A DNA stretch of 64,000 bases from Streptomyces hayashii (GTDB taxonomy: Bacteria; Actinomycetota; Actinomycetes; Streptomycetales; Streptomycetaceae): assembly GCF_024539815.1 (NCBI RefSeq), contig NZ_JAHHIU010000085.1, positions 39,662 through 103,661 of the forward strand. Reading direction: 5' to 3'. Both the position numbers and the translations under genes were made by a program. Each line of letters starts with the position of its first letter. Position 1 is the first letter of the stretch. Under the pieces are notes generated by a model. The model was not told the origin of the DNA and did no database searches. It was given only the letters and a program-made list of their open reading frames with translations. Shown one piece after another: positions 1-7,710 of this stretch.

Positions 1-1
1 C

Positions 2-478
2 AAGAAGTACGGCCGCTCGATCGGCTTCCGCTACCACGACGGCAAGCCCGGCATCGTCGAGGGCCTCCTCTCCCGCGGCGACCGCCGCATCGGCGCGGTC
101 ATCCGCGCCGTCTACGAGGACGGCGGCCGCTTCGACGGCTGGCGCGAGCACTTCTCCTACGACCGCTGGATGGCCTGCGCGGACAAGACGCTGCCGGCCT
201 ACGGCGTCGACGTCGACTGGTACACGACGCGCGAGAAGACCTACGAGGAGGTCCTGCCCTGGGACCACCTGGACTCGGGCCTCGACAAGGACTGGCTCTG
301 GGAGGACTGGCAGGACGCCCTCGACGAGACGGAGGTCGAGGACTGCCGCTGGACGCCTTGCTTCGATTGCGGGGTGTGTCCCCAGTTCGACACATGGCCA
401 CAACTGAGCAACAGCGGCAAGAAGCTGCTGCCGCTGACGGTCAAGAAGGACGCTGCGACCAGCGGACACGAGCACTGA
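2..478 (+). CDS. B12-binding radical SAM protein (TIGR03960 type), C-terminal part
   Basis: The window opens inside this gene; 158 residues of the C-terminus remain. The sequence is rich in Trp and acidic residues (GWREHFSYDRWM, EEVLPWDHLD) and ends in a CFDCGVCP cysteine motif, as in the TIGR03960 B12/radical SAM family. In actinobacteria this family is usually near the TIGR03936 (DUF2344) protein, found here at 11.1 kb, and RNase E/G. After GVCP the tail departs from what I expect for the family: it reads FDTWPQLSNSGKKLLPLTVKK. A second tail with the usual GPTGKKLLPL lies at 7555-7650. I infer that an integrated element replaced the last ~31 codons with its own version, leaving the gene open and probably functional. 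Confidence 0.8.
   Translation, partial: KKYGRSIGFRYHDGKPGIVEGLLSRGDRRIGAVIRAVYEDGGRFDGWREHFSYDRWMACADKTLPAYGVDVDWYTTREKTYEEVLPWDHLDSGLDKDWLWEDWQDALDETEVEDCRWTPCFDCGVCPQFDTWPQLSNSGKKLLPLTVKKDAATSGHEH
371..394. other. Probable attL region of the integrated element
   Basis: In-frame codons for GVCPQFDT here align with GVCPAMDT at 7540-7563. The two stretches agree mostly at first and second codon positions, so the crossover point cannot be fixed to the base. To the left the host gene is intact; to the right the coding tail differs from the displaced copy. Large serine recombinases exchange at a 2-bp core inside sites of about 40-50 bp. Confidence 0.55.
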
Positions 479-479
479 G

Positions 480-665
480 GTGAGTGAGGCGCTGCGGCGG
501 ATCGCTGAGGCTGTGGGGGAGGTCACGGAGGATGAGGTGGTCGCGGCGCTTGGCTCGCTCGGGGCTCTGAGGAGTCGGCAGAGGTGTGCGCAGGATGCGC
601 CGCGAACGCCCCTGCCGCCGCCTGGGAGCTCTCCGGGGATCCTCTCCGAGGTGGAGTGGGTCTAG
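480..665 (+). CDS. Possible small protein, unrecognised
   Basis: A GTG-started frame of 61 codons begins one base after the radical SAM stop codon. The first ~30 residues (SEALRRIAEAVGEVTEDEVVAAL) look like a plausible amphipathic helical protein. The rest is Pro/Arg rich and looks non-coding. It may be the start of a truncated gene or a chance frame. No family recognised. Confidence 0.2.
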   Translation: MSEALRRIAEAVGEVTEDEVVAALGSLGALRSRQRCAQDAPRTPLPPPGSSPGILSEVEWV

Positions 666-691
666 CGGCTCCTCGTGAGAGCCTGAGCGGC

Positions 692-1507
692 ATGGGGGAA
701 GCGTCGGGCGGTCAGACTGCTCAGGAGTTTCTTGCAGCGATCAACGTCGGTGACCTTTGCTGTGGGACGGTCGCGGAGGTCACCCGGTCTGAGGCGTCGG
801 TGACCCTGGACGGTCTGGCAGCGGGTCCGCTCGGGGTGGTGGGGGCGTCGGACGTCTCCTGGCGTCGGCGAATGGCTGAGGCCGCGGTGGTCGGGCAGCG
901 GATCACGGCCGAGGTGATCGCCGTTGATCTGGACGAGGGTCGGGTGCGGCTGGCGATGACGGCCACCGAGAACCCGGAACTCTGGGCGTTCCTCAAGCGA
1001 CTTCGCCGTGGCGAGACACTGGCCGGCACTGTGGCGTCGATCGAGCGATTCGGCGTGTTCGTGGCGCTGGACGAGGGCCCTGACCACCCGGTGTACCCCG
1101 GCGTCGGCTTCATCACGTATCCCGAGCTGTCCTGGCGGCGTTTCGAGGCCGCGTCAGAGGTCGTCGCGATCGGGCAGCGCGTGTCGTGCGAGTTCTTGCA
1201 GTTCGACACGTGGAACGGGGAGGCCCGGCTGTCCTTGCGGGCGAGGCAGCCAGACCCCTTTCCAGCGTTCGCCGACACCGTCGCAGTTGGCCAGACACTC
1301 CGCGGGCGGGTGACCAAGCTGGTCCCGTTCGGTGCCTTCGTCCAGGTCGCGGACGGGGTCGAGGGGCTGGTCCATCTGCGCGACCTCAGTTCGGCTCCCG
1401 TGACGGCTCCCGAAGACGTCGTACAGATCGGCGACGAGGTCTCGGTCATCGTCACGGACATCGACCGAGAGCGACGCGGGTTGAGCCTGTCTCGGCAGCG
1501 CGCCTGA
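692..1507 (+). CDS. S1 RNA-binding repeat protein
   Basis: This 271-residue protein is made of three S1-type OB folds, at about residues 18-85, 100-185 and 195-268. The second and third show the clearest family signature: GTVASIERFGVFVAL and GRVTKLVPFGAFVQV, with EGLVHLRDLS and GDEVSVIVTDID in the last. Such tandem S1 proteins bind RNA, usually at or near the ribosome. There is no catalytic domain. ATG 692 is chosen because residues before it are low-complexity; the frame is open upstream to 584. It lies inside the integrated element just after attL, so it is cargo rather than part of the radical SAM operon. Its partner and function are unknown. Confidence 0.7.
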   Translation: MGEASGGQTAQEFLAAINVGDLCCGTVAEVTRSEASVTLDGLAAGPLGVVGASDVSWRRRMAEAAVVGQRITAEVIAVDLDEGRVRLAMTATENPELWAFLKRLRRGETLAGTVASIERFGVFVALDEGPDHPVYPGVGFITYPELSWRRFEAASEVVAIGQRVSCEFLQFDTWNGEARLSLRARQPDPFPAFADTVAVGQTLRGRVTKLVPFGAFVQVADGVEGLVHLRDLSSAPVTAPEDVVQIGDEVSVIVTDIDRERRGLSLSRQRA

Positions 1508-2186
1508 GGGCTTTGCTGACCGGCGAAATGTTTCGGAACAGCGATTTGTCACAGGGTGAGGATGCAACGGCAGCAGACCACCGGCATGGCTGGCGCGGCC
1601 ATGCCCTGCATGACACGTCAGCCATTGCCTCAGATCTGAGCGCACGCCGGGACCGCGCCTGTGCCGTCACTGCGCTGCACGAGCATCGGTCAAGCGCTGC
1701 TCATACCGTATTTTTGCTTGGCTGGTCAGAGGGGTGAGTGAAGATCCGTGCACCAAGGAACTCCCCACAACCGCGGACGGCCTTCCTCGATGCGTACGTT
1801 TGATAAGGCGTCAACCGCCGCTTGACCACAGCTTGTTGATCGAATCGGTCGCCCCAACGGGTGTGTGGTGAGTAAGCCCACAAAACCACGTCTGAGTTGG
1901 GATTTTAGGGGTGGCGTGCGTCACGATCCTCTATGACGACAAGACCCCACCACAAGCGGAGGGGCGGTCCGGGCGGACGCCGAATCCTGCCGCCACTCGG
2001 ATGACGGTCGATGAACAGGCGAGCGGCAGGAGTGGAGGACCCAGCAGTACGGGTCGCCGGAACGGTCACGCCATGGCCGGGCCGAGCAGCCCTTGGGATG
2101 AAGCCGTAGCAATGCGGCCGGGCAACTACGCCAGCCCGAATCCGACAGGTCATCCTTCACAGGCGGCGGCAGACGAAGGGTTGCGC
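1508..2186. other. Gap without a convincing gene
   Basis: No frame here shows sustained Streptomyces codon bias or a recognisable domain, and base composition is more balanced than in neighbouring genes. An open frame starting at 1911 runs through to 2489, but only its part after 2187 resembles a protein. The gap lies within the integrated element and may be decayed sequence. Confidence 0.5.
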
Positions 2187-2409
2187 ATGACTGCGCCGCA
2201 GCTCCCTGTCCCTCCTCATGTCCCGAGGAACAAGAAAGCGGATTCCGTGATTGCGATCTTGATCGCGGTCATTATCGGGATCTTCGCGGGCATCCTTCAT
2301 CGGACGATGGAGGGGGGCCTCGTACTGCGAGGCCATGAAGACAGCGGGCGGTATGACCGTTGGACTCGCCGTTCTCATTTTCATGATCTTGGCCTACATC
2401 TGGCCCTGA
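2187..2409 (+). pseudogene. Frameshifted small two-TM membrane protein
   Basis: ATG 2187 starts a protein with a Pro-rich N-terminus, RNKK, then a clear membrane helix (VIAILIAVIIGIFAGIL). The frame then fails. Removing one G from the G6 run at 2312-2317 joins it to a second frame reading EAMKTAGG and then a second helix (MTVGLAVLIFMILAYIWP), ending at 2409. The joined product would be about 73 residues with two TM segments and a short loop, a common layout for small Streptomyces membrane proteins. It could be a real mutation, a sequencing error in the homopolymer, or slippage. No family recognised. Confidence 0.5.
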
Positions 2410-2513
2410 TCACGAAACCGACGCAAGCTTCGTGTTCCCATCACCCTCTCGGGGATACTGAGAAAAACGTCGTCACGGAGATCCCGTGAGGAGACGTTGA
2501 CGTACATGAGTGG

Positions 2514-2537
2514 GACCCTGGCCCCCAAGCCAGGGTC
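2514..2537. terminator. Hairpin terminator after the two-TM protein
   Basis: A perfect 9-bp stem GACCCTGGC / GCCAGGGTC with a 6-nt loop, followed by TTCCCC rather than a T-run. It lies between the plus-strand small membrane gene and the minus-strand ATPase fragment, so it could serve either. Confidence 0.55.
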
Positions 2538-2623
2538 TTCCCCTCGATCGTGAAGATAACGTCCGGACCCATGGGCGATCAGGAAAAGGGGCTTGAAGCC
2601 CCCTATTTGTTCCGCTGGCTTGC

Positions 2624-3137
2624 CTACTCCCTCGCATCTTCCTGCGTGTCAGCATCGCTGTTGACCGCACAGGACGCCTGCTCAAGCAGATATGAACTAA
2701 TGTGGCCAGCGAAATTGCGAAGTTCCGGAATTGGCGAGCGGTAGTGGCCTTCCTCGAATACGGTACTTAGCCATTGGCCCTTGTTCGTGGGCGAGACAGA
2801 GCGAACCCAGCATTCGAGTTCACCTACCGGGACTATGAATACTCCGCGCTCGGCGAAATATTCCACGAGGCGTTGGGTGGATCTGTATGTTTCTCCGTTC
2901 AGGCCTCCCAATCCGCTCTTCTTTAGTGTCTTCCAGTTGTTTGCTGTCCTTAGGACTTCGAGAATTCTATCGACTTTCCCCTGTTCGAGCGTCACTTTGC
3001 CGCGAGCGCTACCAATAATTTCGGCGATTTCTTTCTTGATGTCAGCGGCAGGCCTTGTGATCACGTCGGACCGAGCATATTCGTGCAGTGCGGAAAAGTC
3101 GTCCTTAATTTCTGCCCAGTTCCCGCCCAGAAGTCTG
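2624..3137 (-). pseudogene. C-terminal fragment of an OLD/TOPRIM-type AAA ATPase
   Basis: Reading leftward from about 3137, the frame gives ~170 residues with good coding character (DDFSALHEYARSDVITR, EIIGSARGKVTLEQGK) and a C-terminal GVFIVPVGELECWV. That motif is typical of the end of the TOPRIM domain in OLD-like nuclease/ATPases. The upstream ATPase part is missing: beyond 3137 the frame turns into the antisense of a replication-initiator fragment. The fragment therefore has no start of its own and was truncated by rearrangement. Base composition is noticeably lower in GC than the rest of the window. Assignment rests on the motif only. Confidence 0.55.
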
Positions 3138-3790
3138 CGACAACTGCCGTGGGGATACCGCCACGACGAACCCCCGACCTGGGCCACCACAGATCTCCTC
3201 ACCCACGCGGTACGCGACTCGGCCCGGCGGGTCCACGTCCCTGCACTCCACACCCGTGCCGTAGGTGAGCTGGTCCTGAGTTGGGGCGACCAGATCGACG
3301 CCCGGCCGCTGCACACCGACGGCGACGGCCCGGACGACGACGCCGTAGCCGCGTACGTCGCCAAATACGTCACCAAAGGCGCAAGCGAGACCGGTGCCGG
3401 CCTCGACCACCCGCTCACCAACTGGGCTGACATCGCCGCGGCACCCGTCAGCACTCACGTCCGCGCCCTCATGCGCGCCTGCTGGCGTCTCGGCGGCCTC
3501 TCCGAGTACAAGCCTCTCCGCCTTCGGGCCTGGACGCACACCCTGGGCTACCGGGGCCACATCCTCACCAAATCCCGCGCCTACTCCACCACCTACGCAG
3601 CACTCCGTGCCGAACGTGCCGAGCACATGGGCCGCGACGACACCCCGACGCGATCACGGAACGCTACTGGCGCTACGTCGGCTCTGGGCACACCCCCGGC
3701 GCGGCCCTCATCGCGGCCGGAGTCGCTGATGACCTTGCGGAGTCTCGGCGGCTTGGTGCGGAGGCGCAGCGAGAGGAGGGATCGGGCTGA
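3138..3790 (+). pseudogene. Broken replication initiator (RepSA-like), C-terminal part
   Basis: From about 3140 the frame reads PPTWATTDLLTHAVRDSARR, then DDDAVAAYVAKYVTKGASETG, LTNWADI and RALMRACWRLGGLSEY. These are hallmarks of the rolling-circle initiators of actinomycete integrative plasmids (pSAM2/SLP1 type). The N-terminal catalytic half is absent. A frameshift in the C-run at 3643-3646 moves the end into another frame (ITERYWRYVGSGHTPGAALIAAG), which stops at 3790. Truncation plus frameshift make it non-functional. It abuts the ATPase fragment back to back at about 3137, marking a recombination joint. Confidence 0.7.
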
Positions 3791-4151
3791 CGACCGCTCT
3801 TCCCAACCGTGCTTCGCAGCATGTCAGCCCTTTGCCCTCGCCGGGGGACGGTGAGAGCAGTACAGCCACCTTGATCGAAAGTGAGATCGTTATCGTGGAC
3901 GACGATGGGACAGAGGAAGCCTTCGACCCTGCGGCGTGGTTCTCGTAAGGGTGGAGTGGCCTTGGTGCCAGTGGTGCCGTGCCCCCGAGGCAGTCAGGCT
4001 CCTCCATGTTGATCAAGCCATCTGTGTGTTGGCTTTGAGTCAACTTCGCGCTTGACCTGGCCTTGTCAAGACGTGGAGGCCTAATCTCCTCGGAGTTGTT
4101 GATCTTGCAATCAATGCAAGAGCTCTCACTGACCATGAGGGGGAAACCGCA
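3791..4151. other. Gap, no intact gene
   Basis: A short frame ending at 3949 (ESEIVIVDDDGTEEAFDPAAWFS) follows the Rep remnant but lacks a usable start; it may be the end of a deleted gene. Beyond 3950 I see no coding signal. The last ~20 bases before 4152 contain GAGGGGG, a probable ribosome binding site. Confidence 0.4.
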
Positions 4152-4550
4152 GTGTTGAAGAAGGCCCTGACCGTCGCGGCTCTGACGAGCGCGCTTGTCC
4201 TTACAGGAACGACCGCTTCTTTCGCCTTTGGCTCCAAGAGCACGGCGTTGTCGAACGGGACCCTGACCATTGACGGAGATGACGGGTGTCTCGTGAGTGG
4301 TAACTGTGCCTTGTACTACTCCTCCACCAAGTACCACAAGGAGCGCGGTGACGCCAGGGTGACGATTCAGCTGGCGATGACCACGGGTCGATCACTCTTC
4401 TTGGACACGCAGAAGACCATTGGCAAGGGCCAGACCTTGTCGCACAGTTGGGGTGGCAAGAAGAAGTCCGACACGGACGAGTGCTCCATCGCCGGCTACA
4501 TGAAGTCCAGCACCGGCAACTACTACACCCCGAATCTGGAAGTCTGCTAG
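4152..4550 (+). CDS. Small secreted protein with four cysteines, unrecognised
   Basis: The 132-residue product starts at GTG 4152 with a purine-rich GAGGGGG ten bases upstream. A Sec signal peptide is clear: KK, hydrophobic core (ALTVAALTSALVLTGTTA), then ASFAF-G. The mature ~105 residues carry four Cys (GCLVSGNC, DEC and the C-terminal VC), allowing two disulfides, and are rich in Ser, Thr, Lys and Tyr. I recognise no family; the size and basic, Cys-containing mature part would fit an extracellular binding protein, inhibitor or small toxin, without evidence for any of these. It is followed by a hairpin and then the VanZ-type gene on the same strand. Confidence 0.65.
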   Translation: MLKKALTVAALTSALVLTGTTASFAFGSKSTALSNGTLTIDGDDGCLVSGNCALYYSSTKYHKERGDARVTIQLAMTTGRSLFLDTQKTIGKGQTLSHSWGGKKKSDTDECSIAGYMKSSTGNYYTPNLEVC

Positions 4551-4566
4551 TCCACTTCCGCGACAG

Positions 4567-4591
4567 CCGGGACGCCCGACCAGCGTCCCGG
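4567..4591 (+). terminator. Hairpin between secreted protein and VanZ-type gene
   Basis: Perfect 9-bp stem CCGGGACGC / GCGTCCCGG with a 7-nt loop, starting 17 bases after the stop codon at 4550. There is no T-run, as is common in Streptomyces. It ends 23 bases before the next start codon, so it could partly insulate the downstream gene. Confidence 0.65.
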
Positions 4592-4614
4592 TTGCGTGTA
4601 CTTAAGGCCACCAC

Positions 4615-5871
4615 GTGATTGAAGCGTCCATCTCCGCCGTACCCGGCCTGATTACCTCCTTCCTGATTCTTGCTGCCTTTGTTGCCGTACCTACGGCGCT
4701 GGTGGCCAAGGCTCGGAACAAGCCGTGGGCCATGCCGACGGCTGTTGCTGTCTACCTGGCCGGCATCATCGCCGTGACTCTGATGCCGGGTAACGCCGGT
4801 TTGGAGACCGGACAATGCGATACCGGGATACCCACCCACTTGTTCACGTCGGCGAGTTCGGTGTTGAACATCGCCCTCTTCGCGCCCGGTGCATTCTTGG
4901 CCGTCCTGCTCTTCAAGCGACCGGTGACGGTCGTGGCCGCGTTCGGGTGCCTGAGCGGCGCTGTAGAACTCATCCAGTCCGGGGTGGCCCTGGGCCGTTC
5001 GTGCAGTGTGACGGACATAGCTGCCAACGCAACCGGTGCCGTGCTGGGGGTACTGGCAGGAGTCCTCTGGCTGATGAAGCGGCGACAGTCTCTCCATCGG
5101 CCTCGGTTTGACGTCCTCTGGGGTGTGTCGCTCGCTGGGGTCGGTGTCGTGGCGTTGGCGGGCGTCTTCCACTCCGCCATCGATTCCGTCGACATCGTTG
5201 CGATGGATGATCAGAGGCGTGACTTCGCGGATTCCGCTGTCCAGGCAGATGAGTGGATCACTGAAGCGGCCAAGGGGATCTACGGCAGCGACACCAAGGT
5301 TGGCGAGACGGCTACCGAGAAGAAGGGGAGCCGCCTGAAGATCACTGCGCAGACGAACAAGGGCAGCATCTCGGGCTGGTGGCCTGAGAAGGAGTTGGAG
5401 AGCGCATGGTCTTCGAACACCCGTGGTGATGAGGGCAGTCTCAGCCAGAAGCAAGTTGCCTCGGCCGCAGACGAGTTCGCGCGCAAGTGGTTCCCGAAGG
5501 ACTTCGCGGGGAGCGAACAGCGCGTTCGCTCTATTGGCGACGGTGCAACGCGGGCCTACACGGTGGTGTATCGGCGCTATGCGGACGGGGTGCTCATGCC
5601 CATGCGCCTCGACCTCACCATCACCACAACAGGGCGGGTCATCGGTTTCACCGCTAGGACTGTCAAAGACCCCGTTCTGCCTCCGGTCGCCGTCGATGAG
5701 GCCAAGGCCAGGGACCTCGCGGTGAAGGAGACCGGGCAGTCGGCTGAATCCACCCTGCTCCTCGCCCAGCAGATCAAGGGCGAGTGGAGGCCGGTTTGGC
5801 TCGTCGGAAGCGGCAAGCAGGACATAGTCATCGACGCTGCGACCGGCACATCCATCCACAGCACGGGATGA
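4615..5871 (+). CDS. VanZ-family membrane protein with extracytoplasmic C-domain
   Basis: 418 residues from GTG 4615. The N-terminal ~180 residues form five or six membrane helices and include the VanZ pattern NIALFAPGAFLAVLL, ELIQS and DIAANATGAVLGVLAG. VanZ itself gives low-level teicoplanin resistance, but most family members have unknown roles in the envelope. After a last helix near residues 170-190, the remaining ~230 residues should lie outside the membrane. They end in DEAKARDLAVKETGQS...WRPVWLVGS...VIDAATGTSI, resembling a PepSY/YcdB-like fold. The fusion of VanZ with such a domain is less usual than the short VanZ form. It is element cargo, convergent with the recombinase gene. Confidence 0.75.
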   Translation: MIEASISAVPGLITSFLILAAFVAVPTALVAKARNKPWAMPTAVAVYLAGIIAVTLMPGNAGLETGQCDTGIPTHLFTSASSVLNIALFAPGAFLAVLLFKRPVTVVAAFGCLSGAVELIQSGVALGRSCSVTDIAANATGAVLGVLAGVLWLMKRRQSLHRPRFDVLWGVSLAGVGVVALAGVFHSAIDSVDIVAMDDQRRDFADSAVQADEWITEAAKGIYGSDTKVGETATEKKGSRLKITAQTNKGSISGWWPEKELESAWSSNTRGDEGSLSQKQVASAADEFARKWFPKDFAGSEQRVRSIGDGATRAYTVVYRRYADGVLMPMRLDLTITTTGRVIGFTARTVKDPVLPPVAVDEAKARDLAVKETGQSAESTLLLAQQIKGEWRPVWLVGSGKQDIVIDAATGTSIHSTG

Positions 5872-5890
5872 CAGGGCCGCCGGCGGCTTC

Positions 5891-7510
5891 CTAGAAGGCT
5901 TCGGCGAAGTCGTCTTCCTTGAGTATCAGGCGGTTCCGCACGTCCTTGGGGATCATGAGCTTCATGTGGACGTGCGGGGCGCGCACGCCTTCCACCTTGG
6001 TGCGCGTGATCCTGGCCTTCACGCCCACGCGGAGGAGATCAGCGCCCATGGCCTCCATGCCGCCTTCCTCCCAGCGTTCCCGGAACGACTTGCCGTTGTG
6101 CACGGCAACCCACCGGTCCTTGGTCGACTCGGGGTCGATGGCCTCCAACTGCTGGATCAGGTCGTCCAAGGTCTTCTCGGCCTGCTCCTTCGTGAAGCGT
6201 GTCTTCGTGAAGCGCCCCTCGGGTTCGAGACCGGTCATGTAGTAGCTGACGGACTCTTCAAGGCGCTTCTGCTCCTTGCGGGCCTCGGCGCCCTGGCGGT
6301 ACTCGCGCACCATGACGGGGTCGTCCCCGAGAACTCTCAGGACGTCTTCGACGAACCGGCTGTAGATGTGCTGGGGGTTCGGTGCGCCGTGGCCTCCGCC
6401 CTTGCACTTGCCGCAGCGCAGGTACTCGTAGTGCCTGCCCTTGTGCGAGGTCTTGTGGACGATCATGTTGCTGCCGCAGTCGTCGCAGAGCAGGACCCCC
6501 AGGAACCTCGTTGCACCTCCGGGGGCGCGGGTGGGCTGGTTCTTCGCTCGCCGGTCCAGAGCTGCTTGCAGGCTCTCGAACTCCTCTTCCGTGAAGATCG
6601 GCTCCGCCACCCGGATGGGCTTCGCGTCGTTGCCCAGAACGATCTTTGAGCGGCGTACGCCTCCGACTTTGTTCTCCTCCACGCGGTACCCCATCAGCCC
6701 GGGGTTCCTGAGTCGACGGAGCATGGTCGACGTCGTCAGCCCCGGCCCGCAGATTCCGGCGCGGATCAGCACCCGGGCCATGCGACTCGCGGAAGCCGGC
6801 TTTGGCCTCAGGGCGGCGCGGCGACACCAGTGCAGCGCCTTGTACGCATCCTCGTTGATGGCGAGTACGACCCTGCCGTCCTCGTTCTCCACCGTCTCGT
6901 AGCCGTACGTCGGCTTGCCGACGACCCAATCCGTCTGCGTCCTGGCGTAGTCCCACAGGCTTGTGATGCGTGTGCTGGTGTTGGCTGCCTCGATCTCGGC
7001 GATGCCGCCGATGATCGTGACCATGATCTTCCCGGTCGTCGTGGTCAGATCGATGGCGTCGTGCTTGGAGAGAAGGTTCTTCCCGTACTTCAGGCACCAA
7101 TCGATCATGGTGCTGAGGTCTGTGAGGCGTCGTACGAACCGGTCGAGCTTCCAGAAGAGGATCTCGTCGAACTCCGGTGCGCGGTTGTTGAGCCAGTCTC
7201 CGAGCTCCTTGCGCTTCCAGGGCGGGACCTTCGTAGCCGACACGTTGAGGTCGCTGGCGACACCGACGACACGTCGGCCACGCTCCAGGGCCAGTTTTCG
7301 GAGGTCGAGCTCCTGGCGGACGGGGGACGTCGTCTCGTCGGTGAGGACCGACAGACGGATGGAGAGCAACGCCCTGGGGGCGTCGTCCGGCAACAGAGCC
7401 TCGGCCTTCCTGAGGTTCTTCAGGACGGCCAAGTCCGCTGGAGTCCACTCGGTCTCAACGTCATACGGCTGTAAGTGAGTTGGCGTGCGCTTCCTGCTTC
7501 GGGTTGCCAT
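5891..7510 (-). CDS. Large serine recombinase (site-specific integrase)
   Basis: 539 residues. The resolvase-type catalytic domain includes IRLSV with the nucleophile at Ser54, then PVRQELDLRKLA and FWKLDRFVRR (catalytic-site Arg region), followed by the long E helix (GGIAEIEAANTSTRI). The recombinase domain follows, then a zinc ribbon at about residues 340-370 (CDDC...CGKC) and a coiled-coil region rich in Glu/Lys (AEARKEQKRLEES). Size and order fit phage and AICE large serine integrases. The gene reads away from the right end and starts ~40 bp from the proposed attR, so in the integrated state its promoter region overlaps the attachment site. It should integrate and, with a directionality factor, excise the element. 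Confidence 0.9.
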   Translation of the reverse strand: MATRSRKRTPTHLQPYDVETEWTPADLAVLKNLRKAEALLPDDAPRALLSIRLSVLTDETTSPVRQELDLRKLALERGRRVVGVASDLNVSATKVPPWKRKELGDWLNNRAPEFDEILFWKLDRFVRRLTDLSTMIDWCLKYGKNLLSKHDAIDLTTTTGKIMVTIIGGIAEIEAANTSTRITSLWDYARTQTDWVVGKPTYGYETVENEDGRVVLAINEDAYKALHWCRRAALRPKPASASRMARVLIRAGICGPGLTTSTMLRRLRNPGLMGYRVEENKVGGVRRSKIVLGNDAKPIRVAEPIFTEEEFESLQAALDRRAKNQPTRAPGGATRFLGVLLCDDCGSNMIVHKTSHKGRHYEYLRCGKCKGGGHGAPNPQHIYSRFVEDVLRVLGDDPVMVREYRQGAEARKEQKRLEESVSYYMTGLEPEGRFTKTRFTKEQAEKTLDDLIQQLEAIDPESTKDRWVAVHNGKSFRERWEEGGMEAMGADLLRVGVKARITRTKVEGVRAPHVHMKLMIPKDVRNRLILKEDDFAEAF

Positions 7511-7539
7511 GGCGGCACCGTACTGGATTTAGAGCTGTT

Positions 7540-7563
7540 GGTGTATGCCCTGCGATGGACACT
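7540..7563. other. Probable attR region of the integrated element
   Basis: Codons reading GVCPAMDT here match GVCPQFDT at the left end. Downstream continues the native radical SAM tail; upstream is recombinase-flanking DNA without coding character. Exact core not resolvable by eye. Confidence 0.55.
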
Positions 7564-7650
7564 CACATTCAAATCGGCCCGACGGGCAAGAAGTTGCTGC
7601 CGTTGGCTGTGAAGCAGCCTGCCGGCAGTGGGCACGCGCACGGTCACTGA
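7555..7650 (+). pseudogene. Displaced native 3' tail of the radical SAM gene
   Basis: These 31 codons read MDTHIQIG, then PTGKKLLPLAVK, then a His-rich end (GSGHAHGH) and a stop at 7650. They match the expected C-terminus of the TIGR03960 protein and parallel the tail still attached at 383-478 (GKKLLPLTVKK...SGHEH). Cut off from the gene by the integrated element, this tail has no promoter or ribosome binding site of its own. Excision would rejoin it in frame after GVCP. Confidence 0.75.
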
Positions 7651-7668
7651 GCGGGGCGCGGGTCGGTC

Positions 7669-7702
7669 GAGGGTGCCTCCAGGTTGGTCCGGAGGCACCC
7701 TC
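7669..7702. terminator. Bidirectional hairpin terminator
   Basis: Perfect 12-bp stem GAGGGTGCCTCC / GGAGGCACCCTC with a 10-nt loop. It lies between the radical SAM tail (plus) and the collagen-like gene (minus), which converge here, so it probably ends transcription from both sides. Confidence 0.75.
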
Positions 7703-7710
7703 CGTGTGTC

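Larger units (their letters stand above)
383..7551. mobile_element. Integrated element with serine recombinase, ~7.2 kb
   Basis: The element separates the radical SAM gene from its native 3' tail. Its recombinase gene starts about 40 bp from the right junction, the usual int-next-to-att arrangement. Contents: S1-repeat protein, frameshifted two-TM protein, C-terminal fragment of a TOPRIM-type ATPase, broken replication initiator of actinomycete plasmid/AICE type, a small secreted protein and a VanZ-family protein. I see no intact transfer or replication gene and no recognisable recombination directionality factor, so it looks like a decayed AICE or phage-like remnant that may still excise. 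Ends are approximate. From memory, a study of Streptomyces phage phiJoe reported its attB occupied by variable mobile elements in several genomes; whether this is the same site is unchecked. Confidence 0.75.

Noticed and set aside
1911..2489. 192-codon plus-strand open frame
   Set aside because: Only residues after ATG 2187 look like protein, and that part loses its second helix to another frame; described instead as a frameshifted small gene.
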